A stretch of DNA of 64,000 nt from JAKEFM01 sp035695825. GTDB lineage: Bacteria; Planctomycetota; UBA1135; JAKEFM01. Shown here piece by piece: positions 42,581-50,772 of this stretch. The translations under genes were made by a program, and so were the position numbers. The number at the start of each line of letters is the position of its first letter. Within the stretch, counting starts at the first letter, position 1. Below the pieces are notes generated by a model, which had not been told where the DNA came from, did not search any database, and saw only the letters and a list, made by a program, of their open reading frames with translations. Where the stretch lies: the NCBI GenBank assembly GCA_035695825.1, contig DASRRH010000031.1, positions 1 through 64,000 on the forward strand. Reading direction: 5' to 3'.

Positions 42581-43939
42581 TCAGTCGAGGTAGGTCGTGA
42601 GAGGGGCCTGCGGGACGATCTCTCGGTAGAGGCGCGTGCGGAGCTGCTCGCGCAGCCGCTCGAGGAGGGCCGCCTCGCCGGGGGGGAGGACCTTCTCGCG
42701 AACGAGGAGGAGGGCGACGCCGGCCCCCAGCCGGATGGGCCCCTCGACCTTCCCAAGTTCGGCGCGAAACCCCGCCTCGAGGAGCGCCGGGTCGAGATTC
42801 GAGTCCCCGCGGTGCAGGACGCCGAGGTCCCCTCCCGAATCCTTCGAGGCGTCGTCCTCCGAGCGCATCCGCGCCGTCTCGGCGAACGCGGCGGGGTCGG
42901 CGCACCGGGCGGCGAGCAGGCGCAGCTCGGCCTCTCCCTGCTCGAAGGTGCGGACGACGTCTCCGGACGGCTTCTCCGCAGTGCGGAGGAAGAGGTAGGA
43001 GATCCTCCGCCCCTCCCCGTCGGCCTCGAGCCGGCCCCGCTCTCGTCCGAACTGCTCGGCGAGGCGCTCGGGAGGGAAGGCCCGGTCGACGAGCCGGTCG
43101 AGGAGGACGGCGATCCTCGTGCGGGGGTCCCGCCGGACCGCCTCGAGGGAGCTCCCCGTCGCGCGGAGCAGGTCCTCCAGGGAGGCGCCCATGTACTTCG
43201 GGTCCTCGGTGACCCGTGCGCGGCGCCTCCCGATCTCCGCCTCGAAGTCCTCCGGGCGGGGAACGATCGCCTGGGCGCGCGCGCGCTCCTCGACGAGGCG
43301 GGCGCCGATCGCCTCCAGGAGGAACTCCTTCAGGCGCTCGGGGGGGAGGAGGTGGCGGATGTTCCTTCCCCATTCCTCCCCGTCGACGGGCGCCCCCGCG
43401 ACGGTGGCGGCCCCCCCGGCTGCGGGACCCGGGCGACGCGTCTCGATCTTCTCGAGGCGGGCGTCGAGCCACTTCGTGAGATCCTCCTGCGCGAGGGGGG
43501 TCCCTTCGGGGAGGCCCCGATCCGCGCGGACGACCGACTCGTGGAGGAGCGTCAGCCGGAGGAGCTCGTCGAACGCCTCGGACTCGATCCCCTGCTCGCG
43601 GAGGTGGCTCTCGATCCCCCGGTCGCCGCTCGCCCCGAGCTGGCGCTCGAGCTCGGCGCGCCGGATCCGGACGGTCTCCGGGGAGACGGAGAGCCCCCGG
43701 CGATGCGCTTCCTCCGTGACGATGCGGCACCGGGCGACCTGGAGGAGTGCCGCCTTTCCCTCCTCCCGGTCCGCGAAGCGCTCGACGAGGTAGGCGTGGA
43801 ACTGGGCGAAGGTGAGGACCCGGTCGCCGAGGCGCGCGGCAATCCCGGCGGGAAGCCTTTCCCCTCCCCCCCGCTCCCCAGGCGGAACGCCCCCGGGGAG
43901 GAGGAGGAGCGCGAGCGCCCCGCTCCGGAGTCCGGCCAC
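42581..43939 (-). CDS. SurA/PrsA-like peptidyl-prolyl isomerase
   Basis: 452 residues from GTG 43939. A short signal-like start (GALALLLLPGGV) is followed by a SurA-N-like helical region (AARLGDRVLTFAQFHAYLVERFADREEG, VTEEAHRRGLSVSPETVRIRRAELE), which appears twice (second copy near 200-260). A C-terminal parvulin domain lies at ~330-425 (AARCADPAAFAETARMRSED..SGGDLGVLHRGD, then LLEAGFRAELGKVEGPIRLGAGVALLLVREK). It should fold proteins outside the cytoplasm by cis-trans proline isomerisation. It is the first gene of the operon with the shell proteins, an unexpected pairing because microcompartments are cytoplasmic. Confidence 0.78.
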   Translation of the reverse strand: MAGLRSGALALLLLPGGVPPGERGGGERLPAGIAARLGDRVLTFAQFHAYLVERFADREEGKAALLQVARCRIVTEEAHRRGLSVSPETVRIRRAELERQLGASGDRGIESHLREQGIESEAFDELLRLTLLHESVVRADRGLPEGTPLAQEDLTKWLDARLEKIETRRPGPAAGGAATVAGAPVDGEEWGRNIRHLLPPERLKEFLLEAIGARLVEERARAQAIVPRPEDFEAEIGRRRARVTEDPKYMGASLEDLLRATGSSLEAVRRDPRTRIAVLLDRLVDRAFPPERLAEQFGRERGRLEADGEGRRISYLFLRTAEKPSGDVVRTFEQGEAELRLLAARCADPAAFAETARMRSEDDASKDSGGDLGVLHRGDSNLDPALLEAGFRAELGKVEGPIRLGAGVALLLVREKVLPPGEAALLERLREQLRTRLYREIVPQAPLTTYLD

Positions 43940-43947
43940 GGGGCGGG

Positions 43948-43953
43948 ATTATC
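43948..43953 (-). promoter_or_regulatory. -10 element (GATAAT) of the foldase-BMC operon
   Basis: GATAAT on the minus strand ends only 8 bases before the GTG at 43939, predicting transcription start within a few bases of the start codon. No -35 consensus is visible. Confidence 0.45.
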
Positions 43954-44021
43954 CGGGCGCCCCGCCTTCGGGGAAGGAGGGGCCCGCGCCGGCGAAGGCC
44001 TGAAGCGCCCGCTCCGCCGCG

Positions 44022-44050
44022 TCGAAAAGGGGAGCGCCGGACCTTAGACT
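44022..44050 (+). promoter_or_regulatory. Promoter of the Ser/Thr kinase operon
   Basis: TCGAAA (44022-44027), 17 bases, TAGACT (44045-44050); the GTG start is 38 bases further on. Confidence 0.5.
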
Positions 44051-44087
44051 GACGGGCTCCTCCGATCGCCACCCCGCAAGAAAACCC

Positions 44088-45278
44088 GTGGCTCCCCGCC
44101 CGGCGGACGTCGACCTCCTCGCCGCGCTCGTCCACCGCGGACATGTGACGCGCGAGGAGGCGGAGCGCTGCCTCGCGCGGCTTCGGGGGGGCGTGGCGTC
44201 GCTCGACGAGCTACTCGTCGCGGAGGGTTGGTTCGCCCCGGAGGAAGTCGCTCGCCTCCGCCGGACGCGGGGAGGAGGGCTGCCGGAGATCCCGGGGTAC
44301 GCCCTCGAGGAGCGGATCGGCGTGGGGGGGACGTCCGAGGTCTTCCGCGCGAAGGAGAAGCCCGCGGGCCGGGCGGTCGCGCTCAAGGTCCTCCACCCGC
44401 ACCTTGCCGAGAACACCCCCGCCCGGAACCGGTTCGTCCGGGAGGCCCGCCTCCTCCTCGAGCTCGAGCACGAAAACGTCGTCAAGGGCTTTCGCGTCGC
44501 TCGCGCCCGCGTCCCGACCCCCCGCGTCGCGGCCCTGGCCGGCGCGCCCACGACCCAGGACCTCTACTTCTTCGCGATGGAGCTCATCCCGGGGCCGACG
44601 GCCCTCGAGCTCCTCGAGAAGCGGGGTCCGCTCCCCGAGGAGGACGCGCTCTTCGTCGTGCTCCAGGTCGCGCGCGCCCTCGAGTACCTCCGCGGGAAGG
44701 GGATCGTGCACCGCGACGTCAAGCCGGGCAACGTCCTCGTCGCCCCGGGCAACCGCGTCAAGCTGATCGACCTCGGCTTCGCGAGCCGCCCGGACGCGCC
44801 GGCCGGCGACGTCCGCCGCGGCTCGACATCGGGGACGGTCTCCTACCTCTCCCCCGAGCAGGCGCGGGGCGAGGACGCCCTCGACGTCCGGAGCGACATC
44901 TACTCCCTCGGCGTGACCCTCCACCACCTCGTCGTCGGCTCGCTCCCGTTCACGGGGGCGGACGACGAGGAGGTCATGCGCAAGCAGGTGCGGGAGGCCC
45001 TCTCGTCCGCGGCTCTCAAGGGGAGGCGGATCTCCCCCCACGTCCACTACTTCATCGAGAAGATGATGGCGAAGGAGCGGGAGATCCGCTACCAGTCCCC
45101 CGCGGACCTGATCGCCGACATCGAGGTCCAGATCGCCGGGCGCAAGTCCCTCGACTTCGAGACGGCGAAGGGGGACGGCGGGGTGCGGCCCGCCGGGGAC
45201 CTCCTCGGACCCGACTCCGGGAGCGGCCGGCCCGGCTCTCCGCGGGCGCGGGGGACGGGTCCGGGGAGGGCGAGTTGA
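44088..45278 (+). CDS. Hanks-type Ser/Thr protein kinase
   Basis: 396 residues from GTG 44088. Residues ~8-62 form a small helical domain (LVHRGHVTREEAERCLARLR, LLVAEGWFAPEEVARLRR) resembling the MshEN/T2SSE N-terminal helical unit often seen before planctomycete kinases. The kinase domain (~70-350) has the Gly loop IGVGGTSEVF, VALKVL with the Lys, HRDVKPGNV (~207), DLGFAS in place of DFG, SPEQARG and RSDIYSLGVTLHHLV. All catalytic residues are present. There is no transmembrane span; a charged tail ends the protein. It heads a chain with the YkgJ-like and peptidase-MA genes (TTGA and GTGA overlaps). The FHA protein at 48865 is a possible reader of its phosphorylations. Confidence 0.93.
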   Translation: MAPRPADVDLLAALVHRGHVTREEAERCLARLRGGVASLDELLVAEGWFAPEEVARLRRTRGGGLPEIPGYALEERIGVGGTSEVFRAKEKPAGRAVALKVLHPHLAENTPARNRFVREARLLLELEHENVVKGFRVARARVPTPRVAALAGAPTTQDLYFFAMELIPGPTALELLEKRGPLPEEDALFVVLQVARALEYLRGKGIVHRDVKPGNVLVAPGNRVKLIDLGFASRPDAPAGDVRRGSTSGTVSYLSPEQARGEDALDVRSDIYSLGVTLHHLVVGSLPFTGADDEEVMRKQVREALSSAALKGRRISPHVHYFIEKMMAKEREIRYQSPADLIADIEVQIAGRKSLDFETAKGDGGVRPAGDLLGPDSGSGRPGSPRARGTGPGRAS

Positions 45279-45727
45279 CCGAGGCCCCCCTTCCGGAGGT
45301 CCGCGGTCGGGAGGAGGCCTTCGCGGCGCTCCGCGCGCTCTACGAGCGGCTCGGGGAAGCGATCGCGCGGCTCGGCCCGGTTTGCCGGACCCGCGGCCTC
45401 TGCTGTCGTTTCGAGGAGGCGGGGCACGAGCTCTTCGCGACGGACCTCGAGGTCGATTACGCCGCCGCCCTTCACCCCGAGGCCCCGCCGCCCGAGGCCC
45501 CGGGACGCTGCCCCCATCACCGCGCCGGACTCTGCACCGCTCGGGAGGGGAGGCCCCTCGGGTGCCGCGTCTACTTCTGCGATCCGGCCTACGCCCCGCA
45601 GATGCCCGACCTCCACGAGAGCGCCTACGCCGAGATCCGCGCGATCGCCGCGCGGGCCGGCTACGCGCATCGCTACCGCCGTTTCCCCGAAGCGCTCGCG
45701 GAGCGGTGGGGGATCGGGGAGCCGTGA
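45275..45727 (+). CDS. YkgJ-family cysteine-cluster protein
   Basis: 150 residues from TTG 45275, overlapping the kinase TGA, with GGGGAGGG just upstream. The Cys pattern CRTRGLCCRF, then GRCPHHRAGLCTAREGRPLGCRVYFC, is that of the YkgJ/CxxCxxCC family, thought to bind zinc or an Fe-S cluster; its biochemical role is unknown. Aromatic and His residues follow (DPAYAPQMPDLHESAYAEI), and the C-terminus is helical. It lies between a kinase and a TPR/peptidase protein, all translationally coupled, so a shared signalling or envelope role is possible. Confidence 0.83.
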   Translation: MTEAPLPEVRGREEAFAALRALYERLGEAIARLGPVCRTRGLCCRFEEAGHELFATDLEVDYAAALHPEAPPPEAPGRCPHHRAGLCTAREGRPLGCRVYFCDPAYAPQMPDLHESAYAEIRAIAARAGYAHRYRRFPEALAERWGIGEP

Positions 45728-46920
45728 TCCTCGCGTTCCTCCTCGCCCTCCTCCCGCAGGAGGACGCGGTCGAGTGGAACCGCAAGGGGATCGACCATCT
45801 CGAGAAGGAGGAGCTGGGGGCCGCCGTGGAGGCCTTCGAGAAGGCTCGGGCGCTCCGCCCGGAGGACGCGACGATCCGGAAGAACCTCGCCGTCGCGAAG
45901 TTCAAGATCGGGGAGAAGGCGCGCGAGGCGAAGGAGGTCGAGAAGGCCGCCGCGGCGTTCCGCGCCGCGGCCGACCTCGATCCGGACTTCCCGCGCTTCC
46001 GCGTGCACCTCGCCTCGGCCGAGCGCGCGGCGGGGCGCGGAGAGTCGGCGCGGCAGATCCTCGAGGACACGGTCAAGAAGTTCCCCAAGGAGGGTTCCGC
46101 CTTCGAGCTCCTCGGGGACCTCGATCTCGAGGAGGGCCGACTCGAGGAGGCGGTCGCCGCCCTCGAGAAGGCTCTCGCCCTCGATCCCGACCGGCCGCGC
46201 CTGCGCCAGGCGCTCGAGCGGGCCAAGCGCGACGTCGAGCTGGAGGCCGGGTACGCGCGCGAGGGCTCGGGGCACTTCGACTTCCGATACGACGTCGGGC
46301 GCGCCGACCTCGCGCGCGGGGCGGGGATCCTCGGGGAGATGCTCGATCGGGCCTGGGAGGACGTCGCCCTGGAGCTGGGCGAGTGGCCGAAGGAGCGTTT
46401 CCAGGTCGTGCTCTACGCGGGGAACGCCTTCCGCGAGGTGACGGGGACGGGGGAGTGGGTGGGCGGCCTCTTCGACGGCCGGATCCGGGTCCCGATCGGT
46501 TCCCTCTTCTCGCAGCGGGAGGCGCTGCCGCCCGTCCTCCGGCACGAGGTGACGCACGCGTTCCTCCACCGGATGGCCCCGGGTCTCCCGACCTGGGCCG
46601 GCGAGGGCCTGGCGCAGCGGCTCGAGGGGCGCGACGCGAGGATGGCGGACGGGGCCGTCCGCGCCGCCCGCGACCGGCTGCTCGGCGCGGCCGAGCTGCG
46701 CGGGTCGTTTCTCGAGCTGAAGGAACCGACGCGGATCCGCCTCGCCTACGCGATGAGCCTCTCCTTCACGGACTGGCTCTACCGCACGCGAGGGCGGGAG
46801 GCGTTCCTGCGCTACGTCCGCGGAATCCGAGAATCGGGGGAGGAGAAGGCCTCCGCCGACGCGTTCGGGTTCTCGTTCGTCGAAGCCCTGGCGCTCTGGC
46901 GCGAGGAGCTCGGGATCTAG
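45724..46920 (+). CDS. TPR-repeat protein with peptidase-MA-like domain
   Basis: 398 residues from GTG 45724 (GTGA overlap). A short hydrophobic start (VILAFLLALLPQ) suggests export. Residues ~15-165 hold four TPR units (NRKGIDHLEKEELGAAVEAFEKA and ELLGDLDLEEGRLEEAVAALEKALALDPD). Residues ~175-398 form a gluzincin 'peptidase MA' domain with HEVTH in VLRHEVTHAFLHRM and the distal Glu in WAGEGLAQRLEG. Both expected zinc ligands and the catalytic Glu are present. Probably a periplasmic metalloprotease with a TPR partner-binding arm. It ends the kinase operon and is followed by a strong hairpin. Confidence 0.86.
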   Translation: MILAFLLALLPQEDAVEWNRKGIDHLEKEELGAAVEAFEKARALRPEDATIRKNLAVAKFKIGEKAREAKEVEKAAAAFRAAADLDPDFPRFRVHLASAERAAGRGESARQILEDTVKKFPKEGSAFELLGDLDLEEGRLEEAVAALEKALALDPDRPRLRQALERAKRDVELEAGYAREGSGHFDFRYDVGRADLARGAGILGEMLDRAWEDVALELGEWPKERFQVVLYAGNAFREVTGTGEWVGGLFDGRIRVPIGSLFSQREALPPVLRHEVTHAFLHRMAPGLPTWAGEGLAQRLEGRDARMADGAVRAARDRLLGAAELRGSFLELKEPTRIRLAYAMSLSFTDWLYRTRGREAFLRYVRGIRESGEEKASADAFGFSFVEALALWREELGI

Positions 46921-46943
46921 CAGGCCGCGGAAGGAGGAGGGAG

Positions 46944-46970
46944 GCCCGAGGCGCCTCATTTCCCTCGGGC
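46944..46970 (+). terminator. Hairpin terminator after the kinase operon
   Basis: GCCCGAGG (46944-46951) pairs perfectly with CCTCGGGC (46963-46970) across an 11-base loop, 24 bases after the stop. No T run follows. Confidence 0.5.
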
Positions 46971-47012
46971 GATCTCGCCTCCGTCCGAGGGCCGGGGTCC
47001 CTCCGCCCGGAC

Positions 47013-47092
47013 GACCCATGTGGGTCCTCTCCCCGTAACCGCCGGGGGTCTGTCGAGCGATCTCGCCGGGCCCGCGAGGTTCACGAACCTCG
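47013..47092. other. Two short perfect inverted repeats in a 194-base intergenic gap
   Basis: GACCCA-TG-TGGGTC at 47013-47026 and CGAGGTTC-AC-GAACCTCG at 47075-47092, between convergent genes. The second is close to the PilZ stop and could be a terminator, or an operator-like site. Nothing else is visible in this gap. Confidence 0.3.
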
Positions 47093-47114
47093 AGGTCACG
47101 ACCGCGACGAATCT

Positions 47115-47546
47115 CTAACGGGCGCGAGCGGCGATCGGGCCGGCCCACCCCTCGGGCTCGAGCGGCCGCTCGAACCGGACCGCGACGGCGCGCAGGCCAT
47201 CCGGCCCCTCGGCGACGCGGACCACCCGCGCGGTCCCTCCGAAGGCGACGACGTGCCTCGGGAGGACGGCGACGAAGGGTCCGACGCCGCGGATGCGCAC
47301 GCCCACCCCCGTCCCGGGGACCAGGCCGTCGGACCGGGTGAGGAAGAGGAGGCCGCTCGCGCTCACGTTCGCCGTCCGGGCCGTCTCGTAGGCGCTCCCG
47401 GTCCGGAGGATGTCGACGGGGACGAGGAGACGCAGCCGGGGGCTGGTTCGCCGCTCGTGGGGGACAGGAAGAGCGGAGGTCACGCGGGGAATACGGGCAA
47501 GCCCCGTACCGTGCGAGGGGGGTGGGGCGGGCTCCCGGGCAACCAC
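47115..47546 (-). CDS. PilZ-domain protein
   Basis: 143 residues from GTG 47546; a GTG at 47483 would remove a Pro-rich leader and is also possible. The c-di-GMP signatures R-x-x-x-R (RRTSPRLRLLVPVDI) and N-x-S-x-x-G (ANVSASGLLFL) are present, followed by the barrel strands (GVGVRIRGVG, TARVVRVAEG, LRAVAVRFERP). A second stand-alone PilZ protein besides the one at 36305, so c-di-GMP signalling is active in this organism. Convergent with the peptidase-MA gene and divergent from radC by about 120 bases. Confidence 0.84.
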   Translation of the reverse strand: MVAREPAPPPSHGTGLARIPRVTSALPVPHERRTSPRLRLLVPVDILRTGSAYETARTANVSASGLLFLTRSDGLVPGTGVGVRIRGVGPFVAVLPRHVVAFGGTARVVRVAEGPDGLRAVAVRFERPLEPEGWAGPIAARAR

Positions 47547-47668
47547 CCGGAGGGAGTCCGTCGCGGGGTCGAATCGCGTCGAGTTTTCTGAACGCCCGCG
47601 CCTTCCATGTAACCGAATCGAATCGCTGCGTCAGTAGGGGGGGCAAGCGCGGAGGAGGCCGGCGGGGG

Positions 47669-48316
47669 ATGGACGCGTTGCAGGAGAGGTTCTGGACCTT
47701 CGGCGAGGAAGCCTGCACGGACGCCGAGCTCGTCGACCTCGTCCTCGGGACGAAGGCCGAGAACGGGGGAGGCGCCCGCGGGGAGGAGGTCGTCGCCTCC
47801 TTCGGCGGGTTGCGGGCCCTCGCGCGCGCCCGGGCGGCGGAGCTGCGGACCTCCGGGGGGGTCGGGGAGCGCCAGGCGACGTCGCTCGCGGCGGCCTTCG
47901 CGCTCGGCCGGCGCGCCGCGCGGGCGGAGTGGTCCCGGGCCGACCCGGTGCGGTGCGGGCGCGAGGTGTTCGAGTTCTTCCGGCCGCGGCTGCGCGGGCT
48001 GCGCAAGGAGACCTTCTACGCCCTCCTCCTCGACGGGAAGAACCGGCTGCTCCGCGAGGAGCGGGTCTCCGAGGGGACGCTCACCTCCTCCCTCGTCCAC
48101 CCGCGCGAGGTCTTCGCCCCGGCGGTCCGGGAGTCAGCGGCCTCCCTGATCGTCGTCCACAATCACCCGAGCGGCGACCCGACCCCCAGCCCCGAGGACC
48201 GCGAGGTCACGCGGCGGCTCCGCGCGGCGGGGGAGATCGTCGGGATCCGGGTCCTCGACCACGTCGTCGTGGGGGAGGAGGCGTACGTCTCCTTCCTCGA
48301 GAAGGGGTGGCTCTGA
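47669..48316 (+). CDS. radC: RadC-family JAMM/MPN protein
   Basis: 215 residues from ATG 47669, preceded by GGAGGAGG ten bases away; the longer upstream frame lacks conserved sequence. A short helical region (DAELVDLVLGTK, FGGLRALARARAAEL) replaces the usual helix-hairpin-helix part. The JAMM motif is intact: HNHPSGDPTPSPEDREV, with the conserved acid residue upstream in YALLLDGKNRLLREE. The C-terminus (AAGEIVGIRVLDHVVVG..YVSFLEKGWL) is typical. RadC proteins are named for DNA repair but their reaction is uncertain; the JAMM site suggests metal-dependent hydrolysis. Confidence 0.9.
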   Translation: MDALQERFWTFGEEACTDAELVDLVLGTKAENGGGARGEEVVASFGGLRALARARAAELRTSGGVGERQATSLAAAFALGRRAARAEWSRADPVRCGREVFEFFRPRLRGLRKETFYALLLDGKNRLLREERVSEGTLTSSLVHPREVFAPAVRESAASLIVVHNHPSGDPTPSPEDREVTRRLRAAGEIVGIRVLDHVVVGEEAYVSFLEKGWL

Positions 48317-48341
48317 ACGCGGAGGGAGCGGGCCCGGACGG

Positions 48342-48608
48342 CTACCGCTCGGAGCGCCGGCGCTCCTCGGCGAGCTCCCTCTCGGCGCGGAGCCAGTCCT
48401 CCAGGTCCGACCCATGTCCGCCCCCCCGCGAGAGGAAGATCTCGTAGGCGCGGCGAGCGATCGCCGCGTGGGACGGGCCGGAATCCGCGGTCGACGTCGC
48501 CTTGCCGGCTCCCAGACGCGAGGTCCTCGGAGGCTCGGGGCCGACGATCGTTGCCGCCGGCCTCTGTCCGAGGAACTTCCCCCGATCCGGATCTCCGCTG
48601 CTCTTCAT
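48342..48608 (-). CDS. DUF2934-family small protein
   Basis: 88 residues from ATG 48608, chosen over the ATG at 48629 because GAGAGGTG lies just upstream of it. The C-terminal part IARRAYEIFLSRGGGHG..DLEDWLRAERELAEER matches the DUF2934 motif (helix, Gly turn, W-x-x-A-E-x-E-L). The N-terminal half is disordered-looking. Function unknown; these small proteins are frequent in soil bacteria and planctomycetes. Tail to tail with radC, 25 bases apart. Confidence 0.8.
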   Translation of the reverse strand: MKSSGDPDRGKFLGQRPAATIVGPEPPRTSRLGAGKATSTADSGPSHAAIARRAYEIFLSRGGGHGSDLEDWLRAERELAEERRRSER

Positions 48609-48739
48609 CGCGTCACCTCTCGTTCCCATGGGGACCGCCGGGCCTGCGGCTCGCCGGTCCCGCCTCGGTGGAATCGAAACGGCTCTCGGGCCGATCGGGG
48701 AGGGAGCATACAGGATCGGGACGACCCGGCGGGCCCTCT

Positions 48740-48768
48740 TTGACGCGCTCCGGGGCGAGGGCTATCGT
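48740..48768 (+). promoter_or_regulatory. Promoter of the FHA-pseudopilin operon
   Basis: TTGACG (48740-48745), 17 bases, TATCGT (48763-48768), the best sigma-70-like promoter in the window. The first ATG is at 48865, leaving a leader of about 90 bases that contains a small GC hairpin (CCCGGGAATCCCCCCGG) but no gene I can support. Confidence 0.65.
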
Positions 48769-48864
48769 GCTTCGCTTCGCCGCAGCCGGGCGTAACTTGG
48801 CGCCTCGCCCCGCCTAGACAGCCCCCGGGAATCCCCCCGGTCGCTTCTTCACCCCACCCGCCGC

Positions 48865-50772
48865 ATGCCCGAACGCTTCGCTCTCGAGGTCCTCGAGGCC
48901 GGAGGTGTCGAGGAGCGGACCGTTCCGCTCGAGGGAGCGCGCGCGACGATCGGCCGGAAGCCCGGCAACGCGATCGTCCTCGCGGACACGCACGTCTCGG
49001 GAGTGCACGCGGAGGTCGTCGAGGAGGGGGGGCGCTGCGTCCTCCGCGACCTCGGGAGCACCAACGGGACCTTTCTCGAGGGGCGCCGGATCGAGGAGGT
49101 GACGCTCTCGCCGGGCGACGAGTTCGTCGTCGGCCAGACGCGGCTCCGTCTCCTCGACCGGGAAGCGGAGCCCGCGCCCCGGCGGGTCGAGGCCCCGGCG
49201 CCCGCGCGCCGCTCCCTCGCCTTGCCGCTCGCGCTCCTCCTCGTCGTCGCCGGAGCGGGGGCCGCCTACCTCCAGTTCGGGCGCCGCGGCGCCGCGGAAG
49301 GAGCGACCGCGGTCGCCGAGGTCCCGGGGAATCTGCTGCGGGCGGCGTCGTTCGAGCCGCTCGAAGGGGAGGAGCCCGGGAGGTACTGGACCTCCGGGGA
49401 AGGGGGGGCACGGTTCGCGATCGGAGGGGAGGGGAGACGCTCGGGCGTCGCGGGGGCCTCCGCCTCGTTCGCGGGCCCGGGGGTCGCGCGCCTCGAGTAC
49501 GCGGAGGAAGTCGCCGTCGAGGAGGGGCGTGGCTACGTGCTCGCGGCCCACGCGCGCGGGGAGGGTCCCTCCCTCGCCCTGCGGGCGCTCTTCACCTCTT
49601 CGCAGAACCCGGAGCTCGTCTCGGTCCGCGGGGGTGACTTCGTCGGCGGGGGGCGGGAGTTCGCCCGCGTCGAGGCGCGCGTCGTCCCGCCGCCGGGAGC
49701 GGACCGGGCGCGCCTCTTCGTCGTCGCCGTCGGCGCGCGCGGGAGCCTCGCCCTCGACGACCTCGAGATGCGGGCGGCGGAACCGGCGCGGTCGCAGGTC
49801 CTCTCCGTCCGCGAGGTCGAGTGCGCCTTCGACCTCCTCGACGCCTCCCTGAAGCGCATCCGCGAGCCCTGGCTGCGGCGGCTCGGCGTGTCGTTCGCGG
49901 CGGGCGGGGCGAAGTACGACGGAGCGTCGGTCCTCTCCCCCTCGTCGGGGGAAGTCCTCCTCCCCTCGGGCCCGGCGGGGAGGCTGACGGCGTCCCCCGA
50001 GGCCGCGAAGGAGGGGATCCGGATCCGGTACGCGTTCGAGCCCGCGGGGGGGGGCGCGCAGCCGGCCGTCGCGTTCGAGGTCCATCCCGAGTATCTCGCG
50101 CAGAACGGCGTCGCGCTCCTCGGCCCCGCCGGCGCCCCGGAGTACGCGGGCGATTTCCGGGAGGAGGGGGTCGCCGGGCTCGTGCTCGGAGAGGGATCGA
50201 GCCGCCTGCGCGTCGGTTTCGACGCCCCGCTCCCCGTCGTCGGGAGGCTGCGCTCGGGGGGCTTCCTCGAAGTCGAGGCTCCCTTCGCGAAGGCGGTGGA
50301 AGTCACGCTCCAGGTCTCCTTCGAGGAGGAGCGCCGGCGCGCGCGCGACCTCGTGCGCGAGGCCGATGCGGAGGCGACGGCGCGGCCCGCCGACGCGATC
50401 GCGAAGTACGGCGAGGTCGTCTCCCTGTTCCCCTTCGAGAAGGAGAGCCTGGGGCGCGCCCGCGAGGAGCGCGCGCGCCTCCTGCGGGAGGGGCTCGAGA
50501 AGGTCGCGGCGGTCCAGACGGAGGCGGACGAGGCTCGCTTCTTCCGGATCCGCGCGGCCTTCCGCGCCGCGAAGGAGGCGGCCACGAGGCTCGCCGCCTC
50601 CTACCGGGGGACCGAGCCAGGCGAGCGGGCCCAGAGCCTCCTCGGCCAGATCGAGGAGGACGCGCGGGCGGCCGAGGAGGCGCTCGCGAGCCGCGACCGG
50701 CAGCGGCGCGCGCGCGTCGTCGAGGAGCTCGAGAAGGTCGGCTGGAAGAAGCTCGCGGGGCTCTTCCGGTGA
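48865..50772 (+). CDS. FHA-domain membrane protein with extracytoplasmic galactose-binding-like region
   Basis: 635 residues. FHA domain at ~1-100: ATIGRKPGNAIVLADTHVSGVHAEV and LRDLGSTNGTFLEG, with the phosphothreonine-binding Arg, Ser/His and Asn all present. One membrane span lies at ~115-133 (LALPLALLLVVAGAGAAYL), so the FHA part is cytoplasmic. Beyond it, residues ~150-310 form a beta-sandwich resembling carbohydrate-binding or galactose-binding-like folds (NLLRAASFEPLEGEEPGRYW). There is a further mixed region and a C-terminal coiled coil (~480-635). First gene of the long secretion operon; it may pass a phospho-signal to the machine across the membrane. TGA overlaps the next GTG. Confidence 0.87.
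   Translation: MPERFALEVLEAGGVEERTVPLEGARATIGRKPGNAIVLADTHVSGVHAEVVEEGGRCVLRDLGSTNGTFLEGRRIEEVTLSPGDEFVVGQTRLRLLDREAEPAPRRVEAPAPARRSLALPLALLLVVAGAGAAYLQFGRRGAAEGATAVAEVPGNLLRAASFEPLEGEEPGRYWTSGEGGARFAIGGEGRRSGVAGASASFAGPGVARLEYAEEVAVEEGRGYVLAAHARGEGPSLALRALFTSSQNPELVSVRGGDFVGGGREFARVEARVVPPPGADRARLFVVAVGARGSLALDDLEMRAAEPARSQVLSVREVECAFDLLDASLKRIREPWLRRLGVSFAAGGAKYDGASVLSPSSGEVLLPSGPAGRLTASPEAAKEGIRIRYAFEPAGGGAQPAVAFEVHPEYLAQNGVALLGPAGAPEYAGDFREEGVAGLVLGEGSSRLRVGFDAPLPVVGRLRSGGFLEVEAPFAKAVEVTLQVSFEEERRRARDLVREADAEATARPADAIAKYGEVVSLFPFEKESLGRAREERARLLREGLEKVAAVQTEADEARFFRIRAAFRAAKEAATRLAASYRGTEPGERAQSLLGQIEEDARAAEEALASRDRQRRARVVEELEKVGWKKLAGLFR

Noticed and set aside
48767..48817. Small frame (16 codons) in the leader of the FHA operon
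   Set aside because: It begins inside the -10 region and shows no ribosome site or recognisable peptide.
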